A DNA stretch of 64,000 nucleotides. It comes from DATBGO01 sp036558005. GTDB lineage: Bacteria > Actinomycetota > Actinomycetes > Streptosporangiales > Streptosporangiaceae. A model generated the notes under the pieces. The model searched no databases. It was not told the DNA's origin and was given only the letters and a program-made list of their open reading frames with translations. Below, in pieces: positions 48,136-57,299 of this stretch. The translations under genes and the position numbers were made by a program. Location of the stretch: the NCBI GenBank assembly GCA_036558005.1, contig DATBGO010000349.1, positions 7,851 through 71,850 of the forward strand. Direction: 5' to 3'. Position 1 is the stretch's first letter, and each line of letters opens with the position of its first letter.

Positions 48136-48792
48136 CTAGCGATCGGCCTGCCGCACCGCCAGCAGCGCGGCCTGGGTGCGGTCAGCCACGCCCAGCTTGG
48201 CCAGCACGGAGCTGACGTGTGTCTTGACCGTCTTCTCCGACAGCTGCAGGTTCCTGGCGATCTCCCGGTTGGACCGGCCCTCCGCGAGCTGGGCCAGCAC
48301 CTGCCGCTCCCGGCCGGTCAGCGCGCCGATGCCGCGCACCGCGTGCCCGGCCGCCTGGGCTGCCAGGATCGCCCCGGCCGCCTCCGGCGCCAGCAGCGTG
48401 TGCCCGTCGTTGACCGACCGGACCGCCCGGACCAGCGCGTCCGGGTCGACGTCCTTGTACAGGAAGCCGGCCGCGCCGGCCTGCACGGCGCTGGCGACCA
48501 GGTTCCGGTCCGGGGCGCTGGTCAGCACCAGCGCGCGGGCCCTGGACCCGCGGGCCCGCAGTTCCCGCAGCACCCCGACGCCGTCGAGCACCGGCAGCTT
48601 GAGGTCGAGCAGGATCACGTCCGGGTCCAGCGCCGCCGCCTGGGCCAGCGCCGCGCCGCCGTCACTGGCCTCGCCGACCACCTCGATGTCGTCCTGGACG
48701 CCCAGCAGCACCTGCAGGCCCTGCCGGACGACGGGGTGGTCATCGGCGATCAGCACGGTGATCCGGCCGCCGTCCCGGCCCTCGGTGCTCAT
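48136..48792 (-). CDS. NarL/LuxR-family response regulator
   Basis: 218 residues. Receiver with DDHP near residues 17-20, phospho-Asp in VILLDLKLPVLDG, Thr/Ser in VLTSAPD and Lys in FLYKDVDP. C-terminal LuxR helix-turn-helix: LTGRERQVLAQLAEGRSNREIARNLQLSEKTVKTHVSSVLAKL. The start overlaps the kinase stop (ATGA), so the two form a two-component system. Targets unknown. Confidence 0.93.
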   Translation of the reverse strand: MSTEGRDGGRITVLIADDHPVVRQGLQVLLGVQDDIEVVGEASDGGAALAQAAALDPDVILLDLKLPVLDGVGVLRELRARGSRARALVLTSAPDRNLVASAVQAGAAGFLYKDVDPDALVRAVRSVNDGHTLLAPEAAGAILAAQAAGHAVRGIGALTGRERQVLAQLAEGRSNREIARNLQLSEKTVKTHVSSVLAKLGVADRTQAALLAVRQADR

Positions 48793-49973
48793 GGCCGCGC
48801 GCTGGCCGGGACGGCCGCGGCCTTGACCGGGACGGCCAGCCGGACCACGGTGCCCTCGCCGGGCGCTGAGCGGACCGTCAGCGTGCCGCCGGCCGCCGCC
48901 GCCCGCTCCCGCATGGAGGCCAGGCCGAGCCCGCCAGGCGCCGCGTCCGGCGCGAACCCGCGGCCCCTGTCGGCCACCTGCAGCACCAGCCGGCGGCCGG
49001 CCGGCTGCAGCGACACGCAGATCTCGCTGGCGCCGGAGTGCCGCAGCGCGTTGTGCAGCGCCTCCTGCCCGATCCGGTACAGCGCGGTCTCCCGCTGCGG
49101 GCCGAGCGCGGGCACATCGCAGGCGGTGAACATCACCTTCACCCCGTAGGTGCGCCCGGCCAGCACCGCGTAGCTGCGCAGCGACCCGGCCAGCCCGCCC
49201 GCGGCCAGGTCCGGCGGCGCGAGGCCGTCGATCACCGCGCGCAGCTCCGCGTGCGCCTGCCCGCTGAGCGCCGCGATGCTCTCCATCTCCGCGGTGGCCC
49301 GGCCGGCGTCCCTGGACACCAGCACGGTCGCGGCCCTGGCCTTGACCCGGATGCTGAACAGCTTCTGCGAGACCGCGTCGTGCAGTTCCCTGGCCAGCCG
49401 GGCCCGCTCCTCGAGCACCGACAGCTCCCGGCCGCGCTCATACAGCCGGGCGTTGGTCATCGCGATCGCGGCGTGCGAGGCGAACAGGCCGAGCAGTTGC
49501 TCGTCGCGCTCGGTGAACTTGCCGGGCCCGCGCTTGGTTGCGGCGAAGATGAACCCGATGACCTGGTCCCCGTCGGTGATCGGCATGCCCAGGACGTCCG
49601 AGAGTTCCGGGTGCGCGGCGGGCCAGCCCTCGAACCGGGGATCGGCCCTGATGTCGTCCAGCCGGAGCGGCAGGCCCTCCCGCAGCAGCACCCCGAGCAG
49701 CCCGTGCTGGCGCGGCAGCGGGCCGATGGCCAGCCGCTGGCGCTCGGGGATGCCGTCCACCACGAACTCGGCGAACGACCCGCGGTCATCGGGCACCCCG
49801 ATCGCGGCGTACTTCGCCGCCACCAGCGAGCGCGCCGACGAGACGATCATCTGCAGCACGTCGTGCACCGACAGCTGCCTGGTGACCGCCAGCACCACCT
49901 GGCTGAGCTGCTGGAGCAGCTCGTCCGCCCCGGCGCCGTCCGGTGCCGGGGGGTGCTGCTGGCTGCCGCTCAC
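48789..49973 (-). CDS. GAF-domain sensor histidine kinase (NarX/DevS type)
   Basis: 394 residues, no membrane helix. GAF domain at about 35-175 (DVLQMIVSSARSLVAAKYAAIGV ... LGMPITDGDQVIGFIFAATK), HisKA_3 with phospho-His in RARLARELHDAVSQKLFSIRV, and an HATPase with QEALHNALRHSGAS and GGLGLASMRERA. DevS/DosT relatives bind haem in the GAF domain and sense O2, NO or CO; whether this one does cannot be read. Works with the overlapping regulator. Confidence 0.92.
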   Translation of the reverse strand: MSGSQQHPPAPDGAGADELLQQLSQVVLAVTRQLSVHDVLQMIVSSARSLVAAKYAAIGVPDDRGSFAEFVVDGIPERQRLAIGPLPRQHGLLGVLLREGLPLRLDDIRADPRFEGWPAAHPELSDVLGMPITDGDQVIGFIFAATKRGPGKFTERDEQLLGLFASHAAIAMTNARLYERGRELSVLEERARLARELHDAVSQKLFSIRVKARAATVLVSRDAGRATAEMESIAALSGQAHAELRAVIDGLAPPDLAAGGLAGSLRSYAVLAGRTYGVKVMFTACDVPALGPQRETALYRIGQEALHNALRHSGASEICVSLQPAGRRLVLQVADRGRGFAPDAAPGGLGLASMRERAAAAGGTLTVRSAPGEGTVVRLAVPVKAAAVPASARP

Positions 49974-50083
49974 CCCTGTGACGTTACCGGCGCCGGCCGC
50001 GCGGCGGATCGGTCACCGGTCCTAGGACCATCGGACCAGGACGCTCCCGACCCGGGCCCGATGTGCCCGGCGGGCCGCCTGCA

Positions 50084-50089
50084 TAGCGT
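50084..50089 (+). promoter_or_regulatory. -10 element (TAGCGT) for leaderless SDR-queA-like mRNA
   Basis: TAGCGT ends seven bases before ATG 50097; no Shine-Dalgarno sequence lies between. A similar TAGCGT at 51832-51837 precedes serB with a slightly longer gap of 10 bases. Confidence 0.5.
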
Positions 50090-50096
50090 TCAGGAC

Positions 50097-50807
50097 ATGG
50101 ATGCTGCGAAGACTGCCATCATCACCGGTGCCTCCCGCGGCCTTGGCCAGGCCCTCGCGGCCGGGCTGGCGGCCCAGGGATATGCGCTGGTCATCGACGC
50201 CCGCGACGCCCGGGCCCTGCACGCGACCGCGGCCGGGCTGCCCGCCGCCGCCAGGGTCACCGCCCTGCCCGGCGACATCACCGATCCCGCGCACCGGGCC
50301 GCGCTGCGCGCGGCCGCCGCCGACCTGGGCGGCGCTGACCTGCTGATCAACAACGCCGGCACGCTGGGGGCCAGCCCGCTGCCGGCGATCGCCGACTACC
50401 CGGTCGGCGAGCTGCGGACGGCGTTCGAGGTCAACGTGCTGGCGCCGCTGGCCCTGACCCAGCTGCTGCTGCCGGACCTGCGCCGCCGCGGCGGCGCGGT
50501 GCTCAGCGTGACCTCGGACGCCGCGGTCGAGCCGTACGCGGGCTGGGGCGGCTACGGAGCCGCGAAGGCCGCGCTCGAGCAGGCCTGCAACGTGCTCGCC
50601 GCGGAGGAGACCGCCATCCGGGTCTGGTGGGTCGACCCCGGTGACCTGCGAACCCGGATGCACCAGGAGGCTTTCCCCGGCGAGGACATCTCCGACCGCC
50701 AGCTGCCGGACGCGGTGGTGCCCGGGTTCTGGCGGCTGATCTCCGAGCGGATGCCCAGCGGCCGGTACCGGGCCGCCGACCTGATGCCGTCGGGGGCGCC
50801 GGCATGA
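50097..50807 (+). CDS. short-chain dehydrogenase/reductase
   Basis: 236 residues from ATG 50097. Cofactor loop TGASRGLGQALA, NNAG structural motif (LLINNAGTLGAS), catalytic Ser in VLSVTSDAAVEPY and YxxxK in YGAAKAALEQ. NAD(P)-dependent reductase of unknown substrate. Its stop overlaps the QueA-like start (ATGA), an odd pairing that may point to a shared modified substrate. Confidence 0.9.
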   Translation: MDAAKTAIITGASRGLGQALAAGLAAQGYALVIDARDARALHATAAGLPAAARVTALPGDITDPAHRAALRAAAADLGGADLLINNAGTLGASPLPAIADYPVGELRTAFEVNVLAPLALTQLLLPDLRRRGGAVLSVTSDAAVEPYAGWGGYGAAKAALEQACNVLAAEETAIRVWWVDPGDLRTRMHQEAFPGEDISDRQLPDAVVPGFWRLISERMPSGRYRAADLMPSGAPA

Positions 50808-51823
50808 CCGCCATCGAGTTCGACCTGCCCGCCGACCTGGAGGCGCACGAGCCGCCCGAGGCCCGCGGGGTGCCGCGCGACGGCGTCGCGCTGCTGGTGA
50901 GCAGGCGGGCCACCGGCGAGATCAGCCACCACGCGTTCGCTGACCTGCCCGGCCTGCTGCTGCCCGGCGACCTGATCGTGGTCAACACCTCTGCGACCCT
51001 GCCGGCCGCGGTGCCGCTGGACGGCGGGCTCGCGGTGCACTTCTCCACCGCGCTGCCCGACGGCGACTGGCTGGTCGAGCTGCGGGCCGCGCAGGGGCCG
51101 GCCACGGTCCCCTACCCGGGCGGCAGCCCCGGGCAGCGGCTCACCCTGCCCGGCGCCGCCGAGCTGACCCTGACCGGCCGGTTCACCGCGCGGCTGTGGC
51201 GGGCCCGGCTGTCCACCGCGGTGGTGCCCTACCTGCTGCGGCACGGCATCCCGATCCGGTACTCCTACGTGCGGAAGGACTGGCCGATCCAGGCCTACCA
51301 GACGGTTTTCGGCGCCCGGCCGGGCAGCGCGGAGATGCCCAGCGCCAGCAGGCCGTTCACCCCGCAGATCGTCACCAGGCTGGTGACCCGCGGGATCACG
51401 ATCGCGCCCGTCACGCTGCACACCGGCGTGTCGTCGCTGGAGGGCGGCGAGGACCCCTACCCCGAGCCCTACGACGTGCCGCCGGCGACCGCGCGGCTGG
51501 TGAACCTCACCCGCCGGCACGGCGGCCGGGTGATCGCGGCCGGGACCACGGTGGTGCGGGCGCTGGAGACCGCCGCCCGGATCCCGGGCGGGGCCAGCAC
51601 TGTCGCCGCCGGCACCGGCTGGACCGAGCACGTCGTGACCCCCGAGCAGCCGCTGCTGGCCGTGGACGGGCTGCTCACCGGGCTGCACGAGCCCCGCTCG
51701 TCGCACCTGCGGATGCTCGCCGCCTTCGCCGGGACCGCGCTGCTCGAGGAGTGCTACGCCGCTGCGGTCGGGCACGGGTACCACTGGCACGAGTTCGGCG
51801 ACCTGCACCTGCTGCTGCCCTGA
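50804..51823 (+). CDS. divergent QueA-like S-adenosylmethionine:tRNA ribosyltransferase-isomerase homologue
   Basis: 339 residues, family length. The framework of QueA is present (EFDLPADLEAHEPPEARG, YQTVFGARPGSAEMPSASRPFTPQ, APVTLHTGVSSLEG), but active-site regions differ: QueA NDTRVIPARL is VNTSATLPAAV, and the LHFT region is SRPFT. QueA moves the ribosyl part of SAM to preQ1-tRNA. These changes and the lack of other queuosine genes here argue for another substrate. Translationally coupled to the SDR gene. Confidence 0.8.
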   Translation: MTAIEFDLPADLEAHEPPEARGVPRDGVALLVSRRATGEISHHAFADLPGLLLPGDLIVVNTSATLPAAVPLDGGLAVHFSTALPDGDWLVELRAAQGPATVPYPGGSPGQRLTLPGAAELTLTGRFTARLWRARLSTAVVPYLLRHGIPIRYSYVRKDWPIQAYQTVFGARPGSAEMPSASRPFTPQIVTRLVTRGITIAPVTLHTGVSSLEGGEDPYPEPYDVPPATARLVNLTRRHGGRVIAAGTTVVRALETAARIPGGASTVAAGTGWTEHVVTPEQPLLAVDGLLTGLHEPRSSHLRMLAAFAGTALLEECYAAAVGHGYHWHEFGDLHLLLP

Positions 51824-51847
51824 GCGCCCGGTAGCGTTGGCTGCGCC

Positions 51848-53056
51848 ATGCCTGGTCCCGCGATTACCCTGCTCGTGACGCTGACCGGCCGGGACAGGCC
51901 GGGGGTCACCTCCCGGCTGTTCTCGGTCCTGGCCGCGCACCAGCTCAGCGTGATCGACGTCGAGCAGGTGGTCATCCGCGGCCGCCTGGTGCTCGGCGTG
52001 CTGCTGTCGTGCGCCAGCGCGCCCGACCTGACCGCGATCCACCGTGAGGTCACCGCGGTGGCCGCCGACCTGGACCTGGAAGCGGAGATCACCGCGGGCT
52101 CGGGCGAGGGGCCGCGGCGGCGCGGCAGCCTGCACGTCACCGTGCTCGGCAGCCAGCTGGCCCCGGCGGCGATCGCCGCCATAGCCGGGCGGATCGCCGC
52201 GAACGGGGCCAACATCGACCGGATCGGGCGGCTGGCCAGCCGCCCGGTGACCTGCATCGAGCTCGAGGTTTCCGGGGCCTCCCCGGCGGCGCTGCGGGCC
52301 GCGCTGGCCCGCGAGTCGGTGCAGCAGCGGGTCGACATCGCGGTGCAGCGCGGCGGGCTGCACCGCCGGGCGCTGCGCCTGGTCGTCATGGACGTCGACT
52401 CCACGCTGGTCCGGGATGAGGCGATCGACCTGCTGGCGGCCCGGGCCGGGCGGGCGGCGCAGGCCGCCGAGCTGACCGCGGCCGCGATGCGCGGCGAGCT
52501 TGACTTCGCCCGGGCGCTGCGCGACCGGGTCGCCATGCTGGCCGGGCTGCCCGCCTCGGTGCTGGATGAGGTCCGCGGCCAGCTTCAGCTCGCGCCCGGC
52601 GCCCGCACCCTGGTCCGCACGCTGCGCAGGCTCGGCTACAAGTGCGGGATCGTCAGCGGCGGCTTCACCCAGTTCACCGACGACCTGGCCGCCGATCTGG
52701 GCCTTGACTACAGCGCCGCCAACACGCTGGAGATATCCGGCGGGCGGCTGACCGGGCGGCTCACCGGGCCGGTGATCGACCGCGCCGCCAAGGCGCAGGC
52801 GCTGCGGGACTTCGCCGGGCAGGCCGGGGTGCCGCTTAGCCAGACGGTCGCCGTCGGCGACGGCGCGAACGACCTCGACATGATCGCCGCGGCCGGGCTC
52901 GGGATAGCGTTCAACGCCAAGCAGGCCGTCCGCGAGGCGGCGGACGCGTCGCTGAGCGTGCCGCACCTGGACGCGATCTTGTACCTGCTGGGCATCTCCA
53001 GGGACGAGGTGGAGGCCGCCGACGCGGAGGACGCCGCGCTGGCCGGCTCGGCCTGA
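51848..53056 (+). CDS. serB: phosphoserine phosphatase with two ACT domains
   Basis: 402 residues. ACT domains at about 5-80 and 95-165; HAD phosphatase core with nucleophile in VVMDVDSTLVRDE, motif II SGGF, and VGDGANDLDMIAAAGLGIAFNAK. Last step of serine synthesis, with ACT domains for serine feedback. No ribosome-binding site is seen; a -10-like TAGCGT lies close to the ATG, so the leader is only a few bases. The stop directly abuts the convergent sixA stop. Confidence 0.95.
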   Translation: MPGPAITLLVTLTGRDRPGVTSRLFSVLAAHQLSVIDVEQVVIRGRLVLGVLLSCASAPDLTAIHREVTAVAADLDLEAEITAGSGEGPRRRGSLHVTVLGSQLAPAAIAAIAGRIAANGANIDRIGRLASRPVTCIELEVSGASPAALRAALARESVQQRVDIAVQRGGLHRRALRLVVMDVDSTLVRDEAIDLLAARAGRAAQAAELTAAAMRGELDFARALRDRVAMLAGLPASVLDEVRGQLQLAPGARTLVRTLRRLGYKCGIVSGGFTQFTDDLAADLGLDYSAANTLEISGGRLTGRLTGPVIDRAAKAQALRDFAGQAGVPLSQTVAVGDGANDLDMIAAAGLGIAFNAKQAVREAADASLSVPHLDAILYLLGISRDEVEAADAEDAALAGSA

Positions 53057-53554
53057 TCAGCCAGGCCCGCCGGCCGCCGGGGACCAGGACGCGGTCAGCG
53101 TGCCGGAGCCGGGCAGCGCGTCCGGCCAGTCCCCGGCCAGCTCGATCACCGCGATGGCCCCGGCGGGGAACTCCTGCCGCACCCCGGTGAGCGTCGCGAC
53201 CAGCCGCTGCGCGGCCGGATTGTGGCCGATGTACATCAGCGTCCCCACCGCCGGGCTGGCCTGCCTGATGAGTTCCAGGATCTGCCCGGCGCCGCCGTCA
53301 TACAGCCGCGGGTCGTTGCTGACCTCGATCCCGGTCCCCAGCTCGGCGCTGAGGTGCAGCCAGGTCTGCCTGGCCCGCCGGGCGGTGGAGCAGATCACCG
53401 CGTCAGGGACGAATTCATGGCCGCGCAGCCAGTTACCCGCGGCCGCGGCGTCCCGCCGCCCCCGGCCCCGCAGCGCCCGCTCCGCGTCCGGGCCGCCGGG
53501 CAGCTCTCCAGCCTGCGCGTGCCGCATCACGATCAGGATGGATCCGGCTCCCAT
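53057..53554 (-). CDS. sixA: SixA-type histidine phosphatase
   Basis: 165 residues from ATG 53554 (MGAGSILIVMRHAQAG). Catalytic RHA(Q) at about 11-13 and second His in MYIGHNPAAQRL; DAERALRGRGRRDAAAAGNWL and STARRARQTW are typical. E. coli SixA acts on phosphohistidine proteins of the phosphotransfer system; many actinobacterial members have unknown substrates. Monocistronic as far as can be seen. Confidence 0.88.
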   Translation of the reverse strand: MGAGSILIVMRHAQAGELPGGPDAERALRGRGRRDAAAAGNWLRGHEFVPDAVICSTARRARQTWLHLSAELGTGIEVSNDPRLYDGGAGQILELIRQASPAVGTLMYIGHNPAAQRLVATLTGVRQEFPAGAIAVIELAGDWPDALPGSGTLTASWSPAAGGPG

Positions 53555-53652
53555 GACTCCATCGTGCCCACATCCGGGCCCGGTCTCCCGCCGGCGCACC
53601 GGACAGCTTCACGCCCGCGGCCCGGGCCCGGCCGTCCGGGCACCCGGGCAGG

Positions 53653-53695
53653 CAGCGAGGCGGGCCCCGGCATGGTGCCGGAACCCGCCTCGCTG
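53653..53695 (-). terminator. two-tier hairpin downstream of hppA
   Basis: Outer arms CAGCGAGGCGGG (53653-53664) and CCCGCCTCGCTG (53684-53695) pair perfectly over 12 bp; an inner CCGGCA/TGCCGG stem closes on a TGG loop. It lies 36 bases past the hppA stop. Confidence 0.75.
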
Positions 53696-53730
53696 GCGCA
53701 GGCCGTGCTCAGCGCGCTGGTGCCGCCCGC

Positions 53731-56115
53731 TCAGGCGGCGGCGGTGCCCGCCGAGGTCTTCCCGCTGCCCTCGCCGCTGTCGTCCTGGCCCTTGTCGCTG
53801 TCCTGGCTGTCCTTATCCGGCGCCGGCCCGGCGCTCTGATCGGGCCCGCCGGAGGTCAGGCTGGTCGAGCGGCGCTTGGAGATGACCACGGCCGCCACCA
53901 CGATCGCGACCGCGCCGAGCGACACCCCGACGCGCAGGCCGGTGTTGTCGCTGTACTGGACCACGCTGGTGGCGATCAGCAGCGACACCAGGTTCATGAC
54001 CTTGATCAGCGGGTTGATCGCGGGTCCCGCGGTGTCCTTGAACGGGTCGCCCACGGTGTCGCCGATCACCGTCGCGGCGTGCGCCTCTGAGCCCTTGCCG
54101 CCGTAGTGACCGTCCTCGACCAGCTTCTTCGCGTTGTCCCAGGCACCGCCGGAGTTGGCCAGGAAGACCGCCATCAGCGCGCCCGCCGCGATGGCGCCGG
54201 CCAGGAACGAGCCCAGCGGCGCGTACCCGAACGCGAAGCCGACCGCGATCGGCGTCAGCACCGCCAGCAGGCCAGGCGTGGCCAGCTCGCGCAGCGAGTC
54301 CCTGGTGCAGATGTCCACGACCCGGCCGTACTCGGGCTTCTCGGTGAAGTCCATGATCCCCGGGTGGGTGCGGAACTGCTCGCGGACCTCGAAGACCACC
54401 CGGCCGGCCGCCCGGCCGACCGCCATCACCGCCAGGCCGGAGAAGAAGAACACCACGGCCGCGCCGATCATGACGCCGACGAGCACGTTGGGCCGGTCCA
54501 CCGACAGGCTGAAGCTGGACGCGGCGCTGCCCAGCGCGGACTCGACCGTGGTGCGGAACGCGCCGAACAAGGCGGTCGCGGCGAGCACCGCGGTCGCGAT
54601 GGCGATGCCCTTGGTGATCGCCTTGGTGGTGTTGCCGACCGCGTCCAGCCTGGTCAGGATGACCGCGGCCTCGCCCTCGACCTCGCCGGACATCTCCGCG
54701 ATGCCCTGGGCGTTGTCCGACACCGGGCCGAAGGTGTCCATCGACACGATGACGCCGACCGTGGTCAGCAGCCCGGTCCCGGCCAGCGCCACCGCGAACA
54801 GGGCGATGGTCGCGTTCCCGGTGCCGAGCAGGAACGCCACGTAGACCGCGCCGCCGATCAGCAGCGCCGAGTACACCGCCGACTCCAGCCCGACCGAGAT
54901 GCCCGACAGGATCACGGTGGCCGGGCCGGTCTGCGAGCTTTCCCCGATCTCCCTGACCGGCCTGCGGTTGGTCTCGGTGAAGTACCCGGTCAGCAGCTGG
55001 ATGGCGCTGGCCAGCACCAGGCCGATGAGGACCGCGCCGATCGCCAGCAGCCGCGGGTCACCGCCGTGGCTCAAGATAGCGGCCGAGCCCGCGCCGGTGA
55101 CGCCCTTGAGGTCGCTGAACTTCGACGGCAGGTAGATGAAGGCCGCCGCGACCACCAGGACCAGGGAGATGATCGCGGAGACGAAGAACCCGCGGTTGAT
55201 GGCGGTCATCCCGCTGCGGTCGTTCTTGCGCGGCGCGACCACGAAGATGCCGGCCACCGCGGTGATGACGCCGATCATGGGGACGATCAGCGGGAACACC
55301 AGGCCCTGTGAGCCGAACGCCTTGACCCCCAGGATCAGCGACGCGACCAGCATGACCGAGTACGACTCGAACAGGTCGGCGGCCATCCCGGCGCAGTCGC
55401 CGACGTTGTCGCCGACGTTGTCGGCAATGGTCGCCGCGTTCCTCGGGTCGTCCTCAGGGATGCCCTTCTCGACCTTGCCGACCAGGTCGGCGCCCACGTC
55501 AGCGGCCTTGGTGAAGATGCCGCCGCCGACCCTCATGAACATCGCCAGCAGCGCGGCGCCGAAGCCGAAGCCCTCCAGCACGCTGGATGCGTTCGCCTTG
55601 TAGGAGATCACCACCACCGCCGCGCCGAGCAGCCCGAGGCCGACGGTGAACATGCCGGCCACCCCGCCGGTGCGGAACGCGATCCGCATCGCGGGGCGCT
55701 CGCCCGCCTCCCTGGCCGCGGCCGCGACCCGGACGTTCCCGCGCACCGCCAGCCACATGCCCACGAACCCGGTCGTCGCCGAGAAAAGTGCGCCGATCAG
55801 GAAGAACGCGCTGCGGCCCCAGCGGACCCCGGTGTCGGGCGCGGGCAGCAGGAGCAGCACGAAGAAGATCAGGACCACGAAGATGCCAATGGTCTTGAAC
55901 TGGCGCCTGAGATAGGCAGCCGCGCCCTCCTGGACCGCCAGGGCGATCTCCTGCATCTTCGCGGTGCCCTGGCTGGCAGCCAGCACTTCCCTGACCAGCA
56001 AGCCGGCCACGACCAGGGCGAGCGCGGCCACCGCGGCGACGACGACAACCCAGGTAAGGTTGCTGCCGGCTACCGTGGGCCCGCCGCTGCCCAGGGCGAG
56101 GGTGAGCCTAGACAT
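53731..56115 (-). CDS. hppA: membrane-bound proton-translocating pyrophosphatase
   Basis: 794 residues with about 16 helices. Substrate site: FTKAADVGADLVGKVEKGIPEDD and DNVGDNVGDCAGMAADLFESY, with the late GDTVGDPFKDTAGPAINPLIK. The K+-class determinant near residue 490 reads GNTTKAITKG; Lys at that position marks the K+-independent H+-pumping class, whereas K+-dependent enzymes have Ala. The C-terminal 35 residues are a Ser/Asp/Lys-rich extension. It pumps protons using PPi. The SD-like GAGGACAG precedes ATG 56115. Confidence 0.96.
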   Translation of the reverse strand: MSRLTLALGSGGPTVAGSNLTWVVVVAAVAALALVVAGLLVREVLAASQGTAKMQEIALAVQEGAAAYLRRQFKTIGIFVVLIFFVLLLLPAPDTGVRWGRSAFFLIGALFSATTGFVGMWLAVRGNVRVAAAAREAGERPAMRIAFRTGGVAGMFTVGLGLLGAAVVVISYKANASSVLEGFGFGAALLAMFMRVGGGIFTKAADVGADLVGKVEKGIPEDDPRNAATIADNVGDNVGDCAGMAADLFESYSVMLVASLILGVKAFGSQGLVFPLIVPMIGVITAVAGIFVVAPRKNDRSGMTAINRGFFVSAIISLVLVVAAAFIYLPSKFSDLKGVTGAGSAAILSHGGDPRLLAIGAVLIGLVLASAIQLLTGYFTETNRRPVREIGESSQTGPATVILSGISVGLESAVYSALLIGGAVYVAFLLGTGNATIALFAVALAGTGLLTTVGVIVSMDTFGPVSDNAQGIAEMSGEVEGEAAVILTRLDAVGNTTKAITKGIAIATAVLAATALFGAFRTTVESALGSAASSFSLSVDRPNVLVGVMIGAAVVFFFSGLAVMAVGRAAGRVVFEVREQFRTHPGIMDFTEKPEYGRVVDICTRDSLRELATPGLLAVLTPIAVGFAFGYAPLGSFLAGAIAAGALMAVFLANSGGAWDNAKKLVEDGHYGGKGSEAHAATVIGDTVGDPFKDTAGPAINPLIKVMNLVSLLIATSVVQYSDNTGLRVGVSLGAVAIVVAAVVISKRRSTSLTSGGPDQSAGPAPDKDSQDSDKGQDDSGEGSGKTSAGTAAA

Positions 56116-56346
56116 CTGTCCTCTGTCCTCCTTGACAGGGCAACGCGCTGAGGCGCGGCTGCTGCCCGGTGCTTATGTCGCTGCGCGCATCGTGGGACAC
56201 ATCGAAACTCGTCGAGGAGCGCCACCACGGCAGTGCCGGGGAGTCTACGCATCCGGCCCGCAGAATGGTAATGCGGGCCCGGTTGTCAAGGCACCGCGAC
56301 CTGTCCTGATGGAAGATTAGCCCACGGCTGCGCCCGTCCGCGCCGA

Positions 56347-56760
56347 TCAGGCCGGGCGCCCGGCCAGCGGCCAGCTCATCCGGACGCTGGTGCCCGCCGC
56401 CGTCTCGCTGATCTGGACATCATCGGCGAGTCCGGCGATGACCGCGAGCCCGAACCCCTGCACCGGCACCGCGGAACCACCCGGGGCGCCCTTGCCCTGG
56501 GCGCCCTGGGCAGCTCCGGTGTCGGTGACCTCCACCTCGAACCGTCCCGCCCCGTTGGTCAGCGCGATCTTCACCGGCTCGGACGGGCAGTACAGCCGGT
56601 GCGCCTCCACCGCGCGCGAGCAGGCCTCGCCGACCGCCAGCCGGACCTCGTCCAGCAGCGCTTCGGGAACGCCGCTGCGCCTGGCCACCGCGGTGGCGAC
56701 CAGCCTGGCGGTCCTGACGTGGGCGGGCAGCGGGGTGAAACTGACCTCAACCGTTGCCAT
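56347..56760 (-). CDS. anti-sigma factor / serine kinase (RsbW-like HATPase)
   Basis: 137 residues. HATPase_c_2 fold: RLAVGEACSRAVEAH (N box, with Ser where Asn-Asn is usual), EVTDTGAAQ, and VQGFGLAVIAGLADDVQI. It follows bldG by 20 bases, like SCO3548 beside bldG in Streptomyces coelicolor, and should bind and phosphorylate BldG and possibly a sigma factor. The altered N box may lower kinase activity. Confidence 0.88.
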   Translation of the reverse strand: MATVEVSFTPLPAHVRTARLVATAVARRSGVPEALLDEVRLAVGEACSRAVEAHRLYCPSEPVKIALTNGAGRFEVEVTDTGAAQGAQGKGAPGGSAVPVQGFGLAVIAGLADDVQISETAAGTSVRMSWPLAGRPA

Positions 56761-56780
56761 CTCGGGGCATCAGCCAGCTG

Positions 56781-57149
56781 TCACTTCTCGGATTTCCGGG
56801 CTGTGATGGCCTCGTCCACGCTGTCGTGGATACCGAAGACCTTGGTCAGGCCCGTGATCCGGAAGATCTTGAGAATCCGCTCCTGCGTGCAGACCAGGTC
56901 GAGCGAGCCGTCGTGCGCCCGGACCCGCTTCAGTCCCCCGACTAGTACCCCGAGCCCCGTTGAGTCGAGGAACTCGACCTTCTCCATGTTCACCACTAGC
57001 TGGTAGTGACTGCTGTTGACCAGCTCGATCAGGAGTTCACGCAAGCGCGGCGCGGTGTAGACGTCGATCTCGCCTTCCACGTCGACGATCTCGATCCCAT
57101 CCTTGGTGTGGTGATCCAACTTCAGATCCACAAAATCCTCCAGCGCCAT
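56781..57149 (-). CDS. bldG: anti-anti-sigma factor, BldG-like (STAS domain)
   Basis: 122 residues from ATG 57149; an upstream GTG would add 24 atypical residues. STAS domain: VDVEGEIDVYTAPRLRELLIELV, phospho-Ser in VEFLDSTGLGVLVGGLKRVRAH, and RILKIFRITGLTKVFGIHDSVDEA, nearly identical to what I recall of Streptomyces BldG. BldG is released by dephosphorylation and frees sigma factors for development or stress. Gene order hppA / kinase / bldG / divergent helicase matches Streptomyces. The ribosome-binding site is weak. Confidence 0.94.
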   Translation of the reverse strand: MALEDFVDLKLDHHTKDGIEIVDVEGEIDVYTAPRLRELLIELVNSSHYQLVVNMEKVEFLDSTGLGVLVGGLKRVRAHDGSLDLVCTQERILKIFRITGLTKVFGIHDSVDEAITARKSEK

Positions 57150-57299
57150 GCGGCCGTCGTCTGAGCATGCGGGCGGTCCCGCCCCGGAACGTCCGGGACC
57201 GGGCTTCCTCCCGTCGCGCATTCAATCACGCTCTGAGGTCATGTCTATACCAGATCAGGGTTCGAGGCACCTTGCGCGCGGATGACACACTGAAACCCC

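Noticed and set aside
57255..57275. GGTTCGAGG as a tRNA T-loop
   Set aside because: No acceptor, D or anticodon stems can be built around it.
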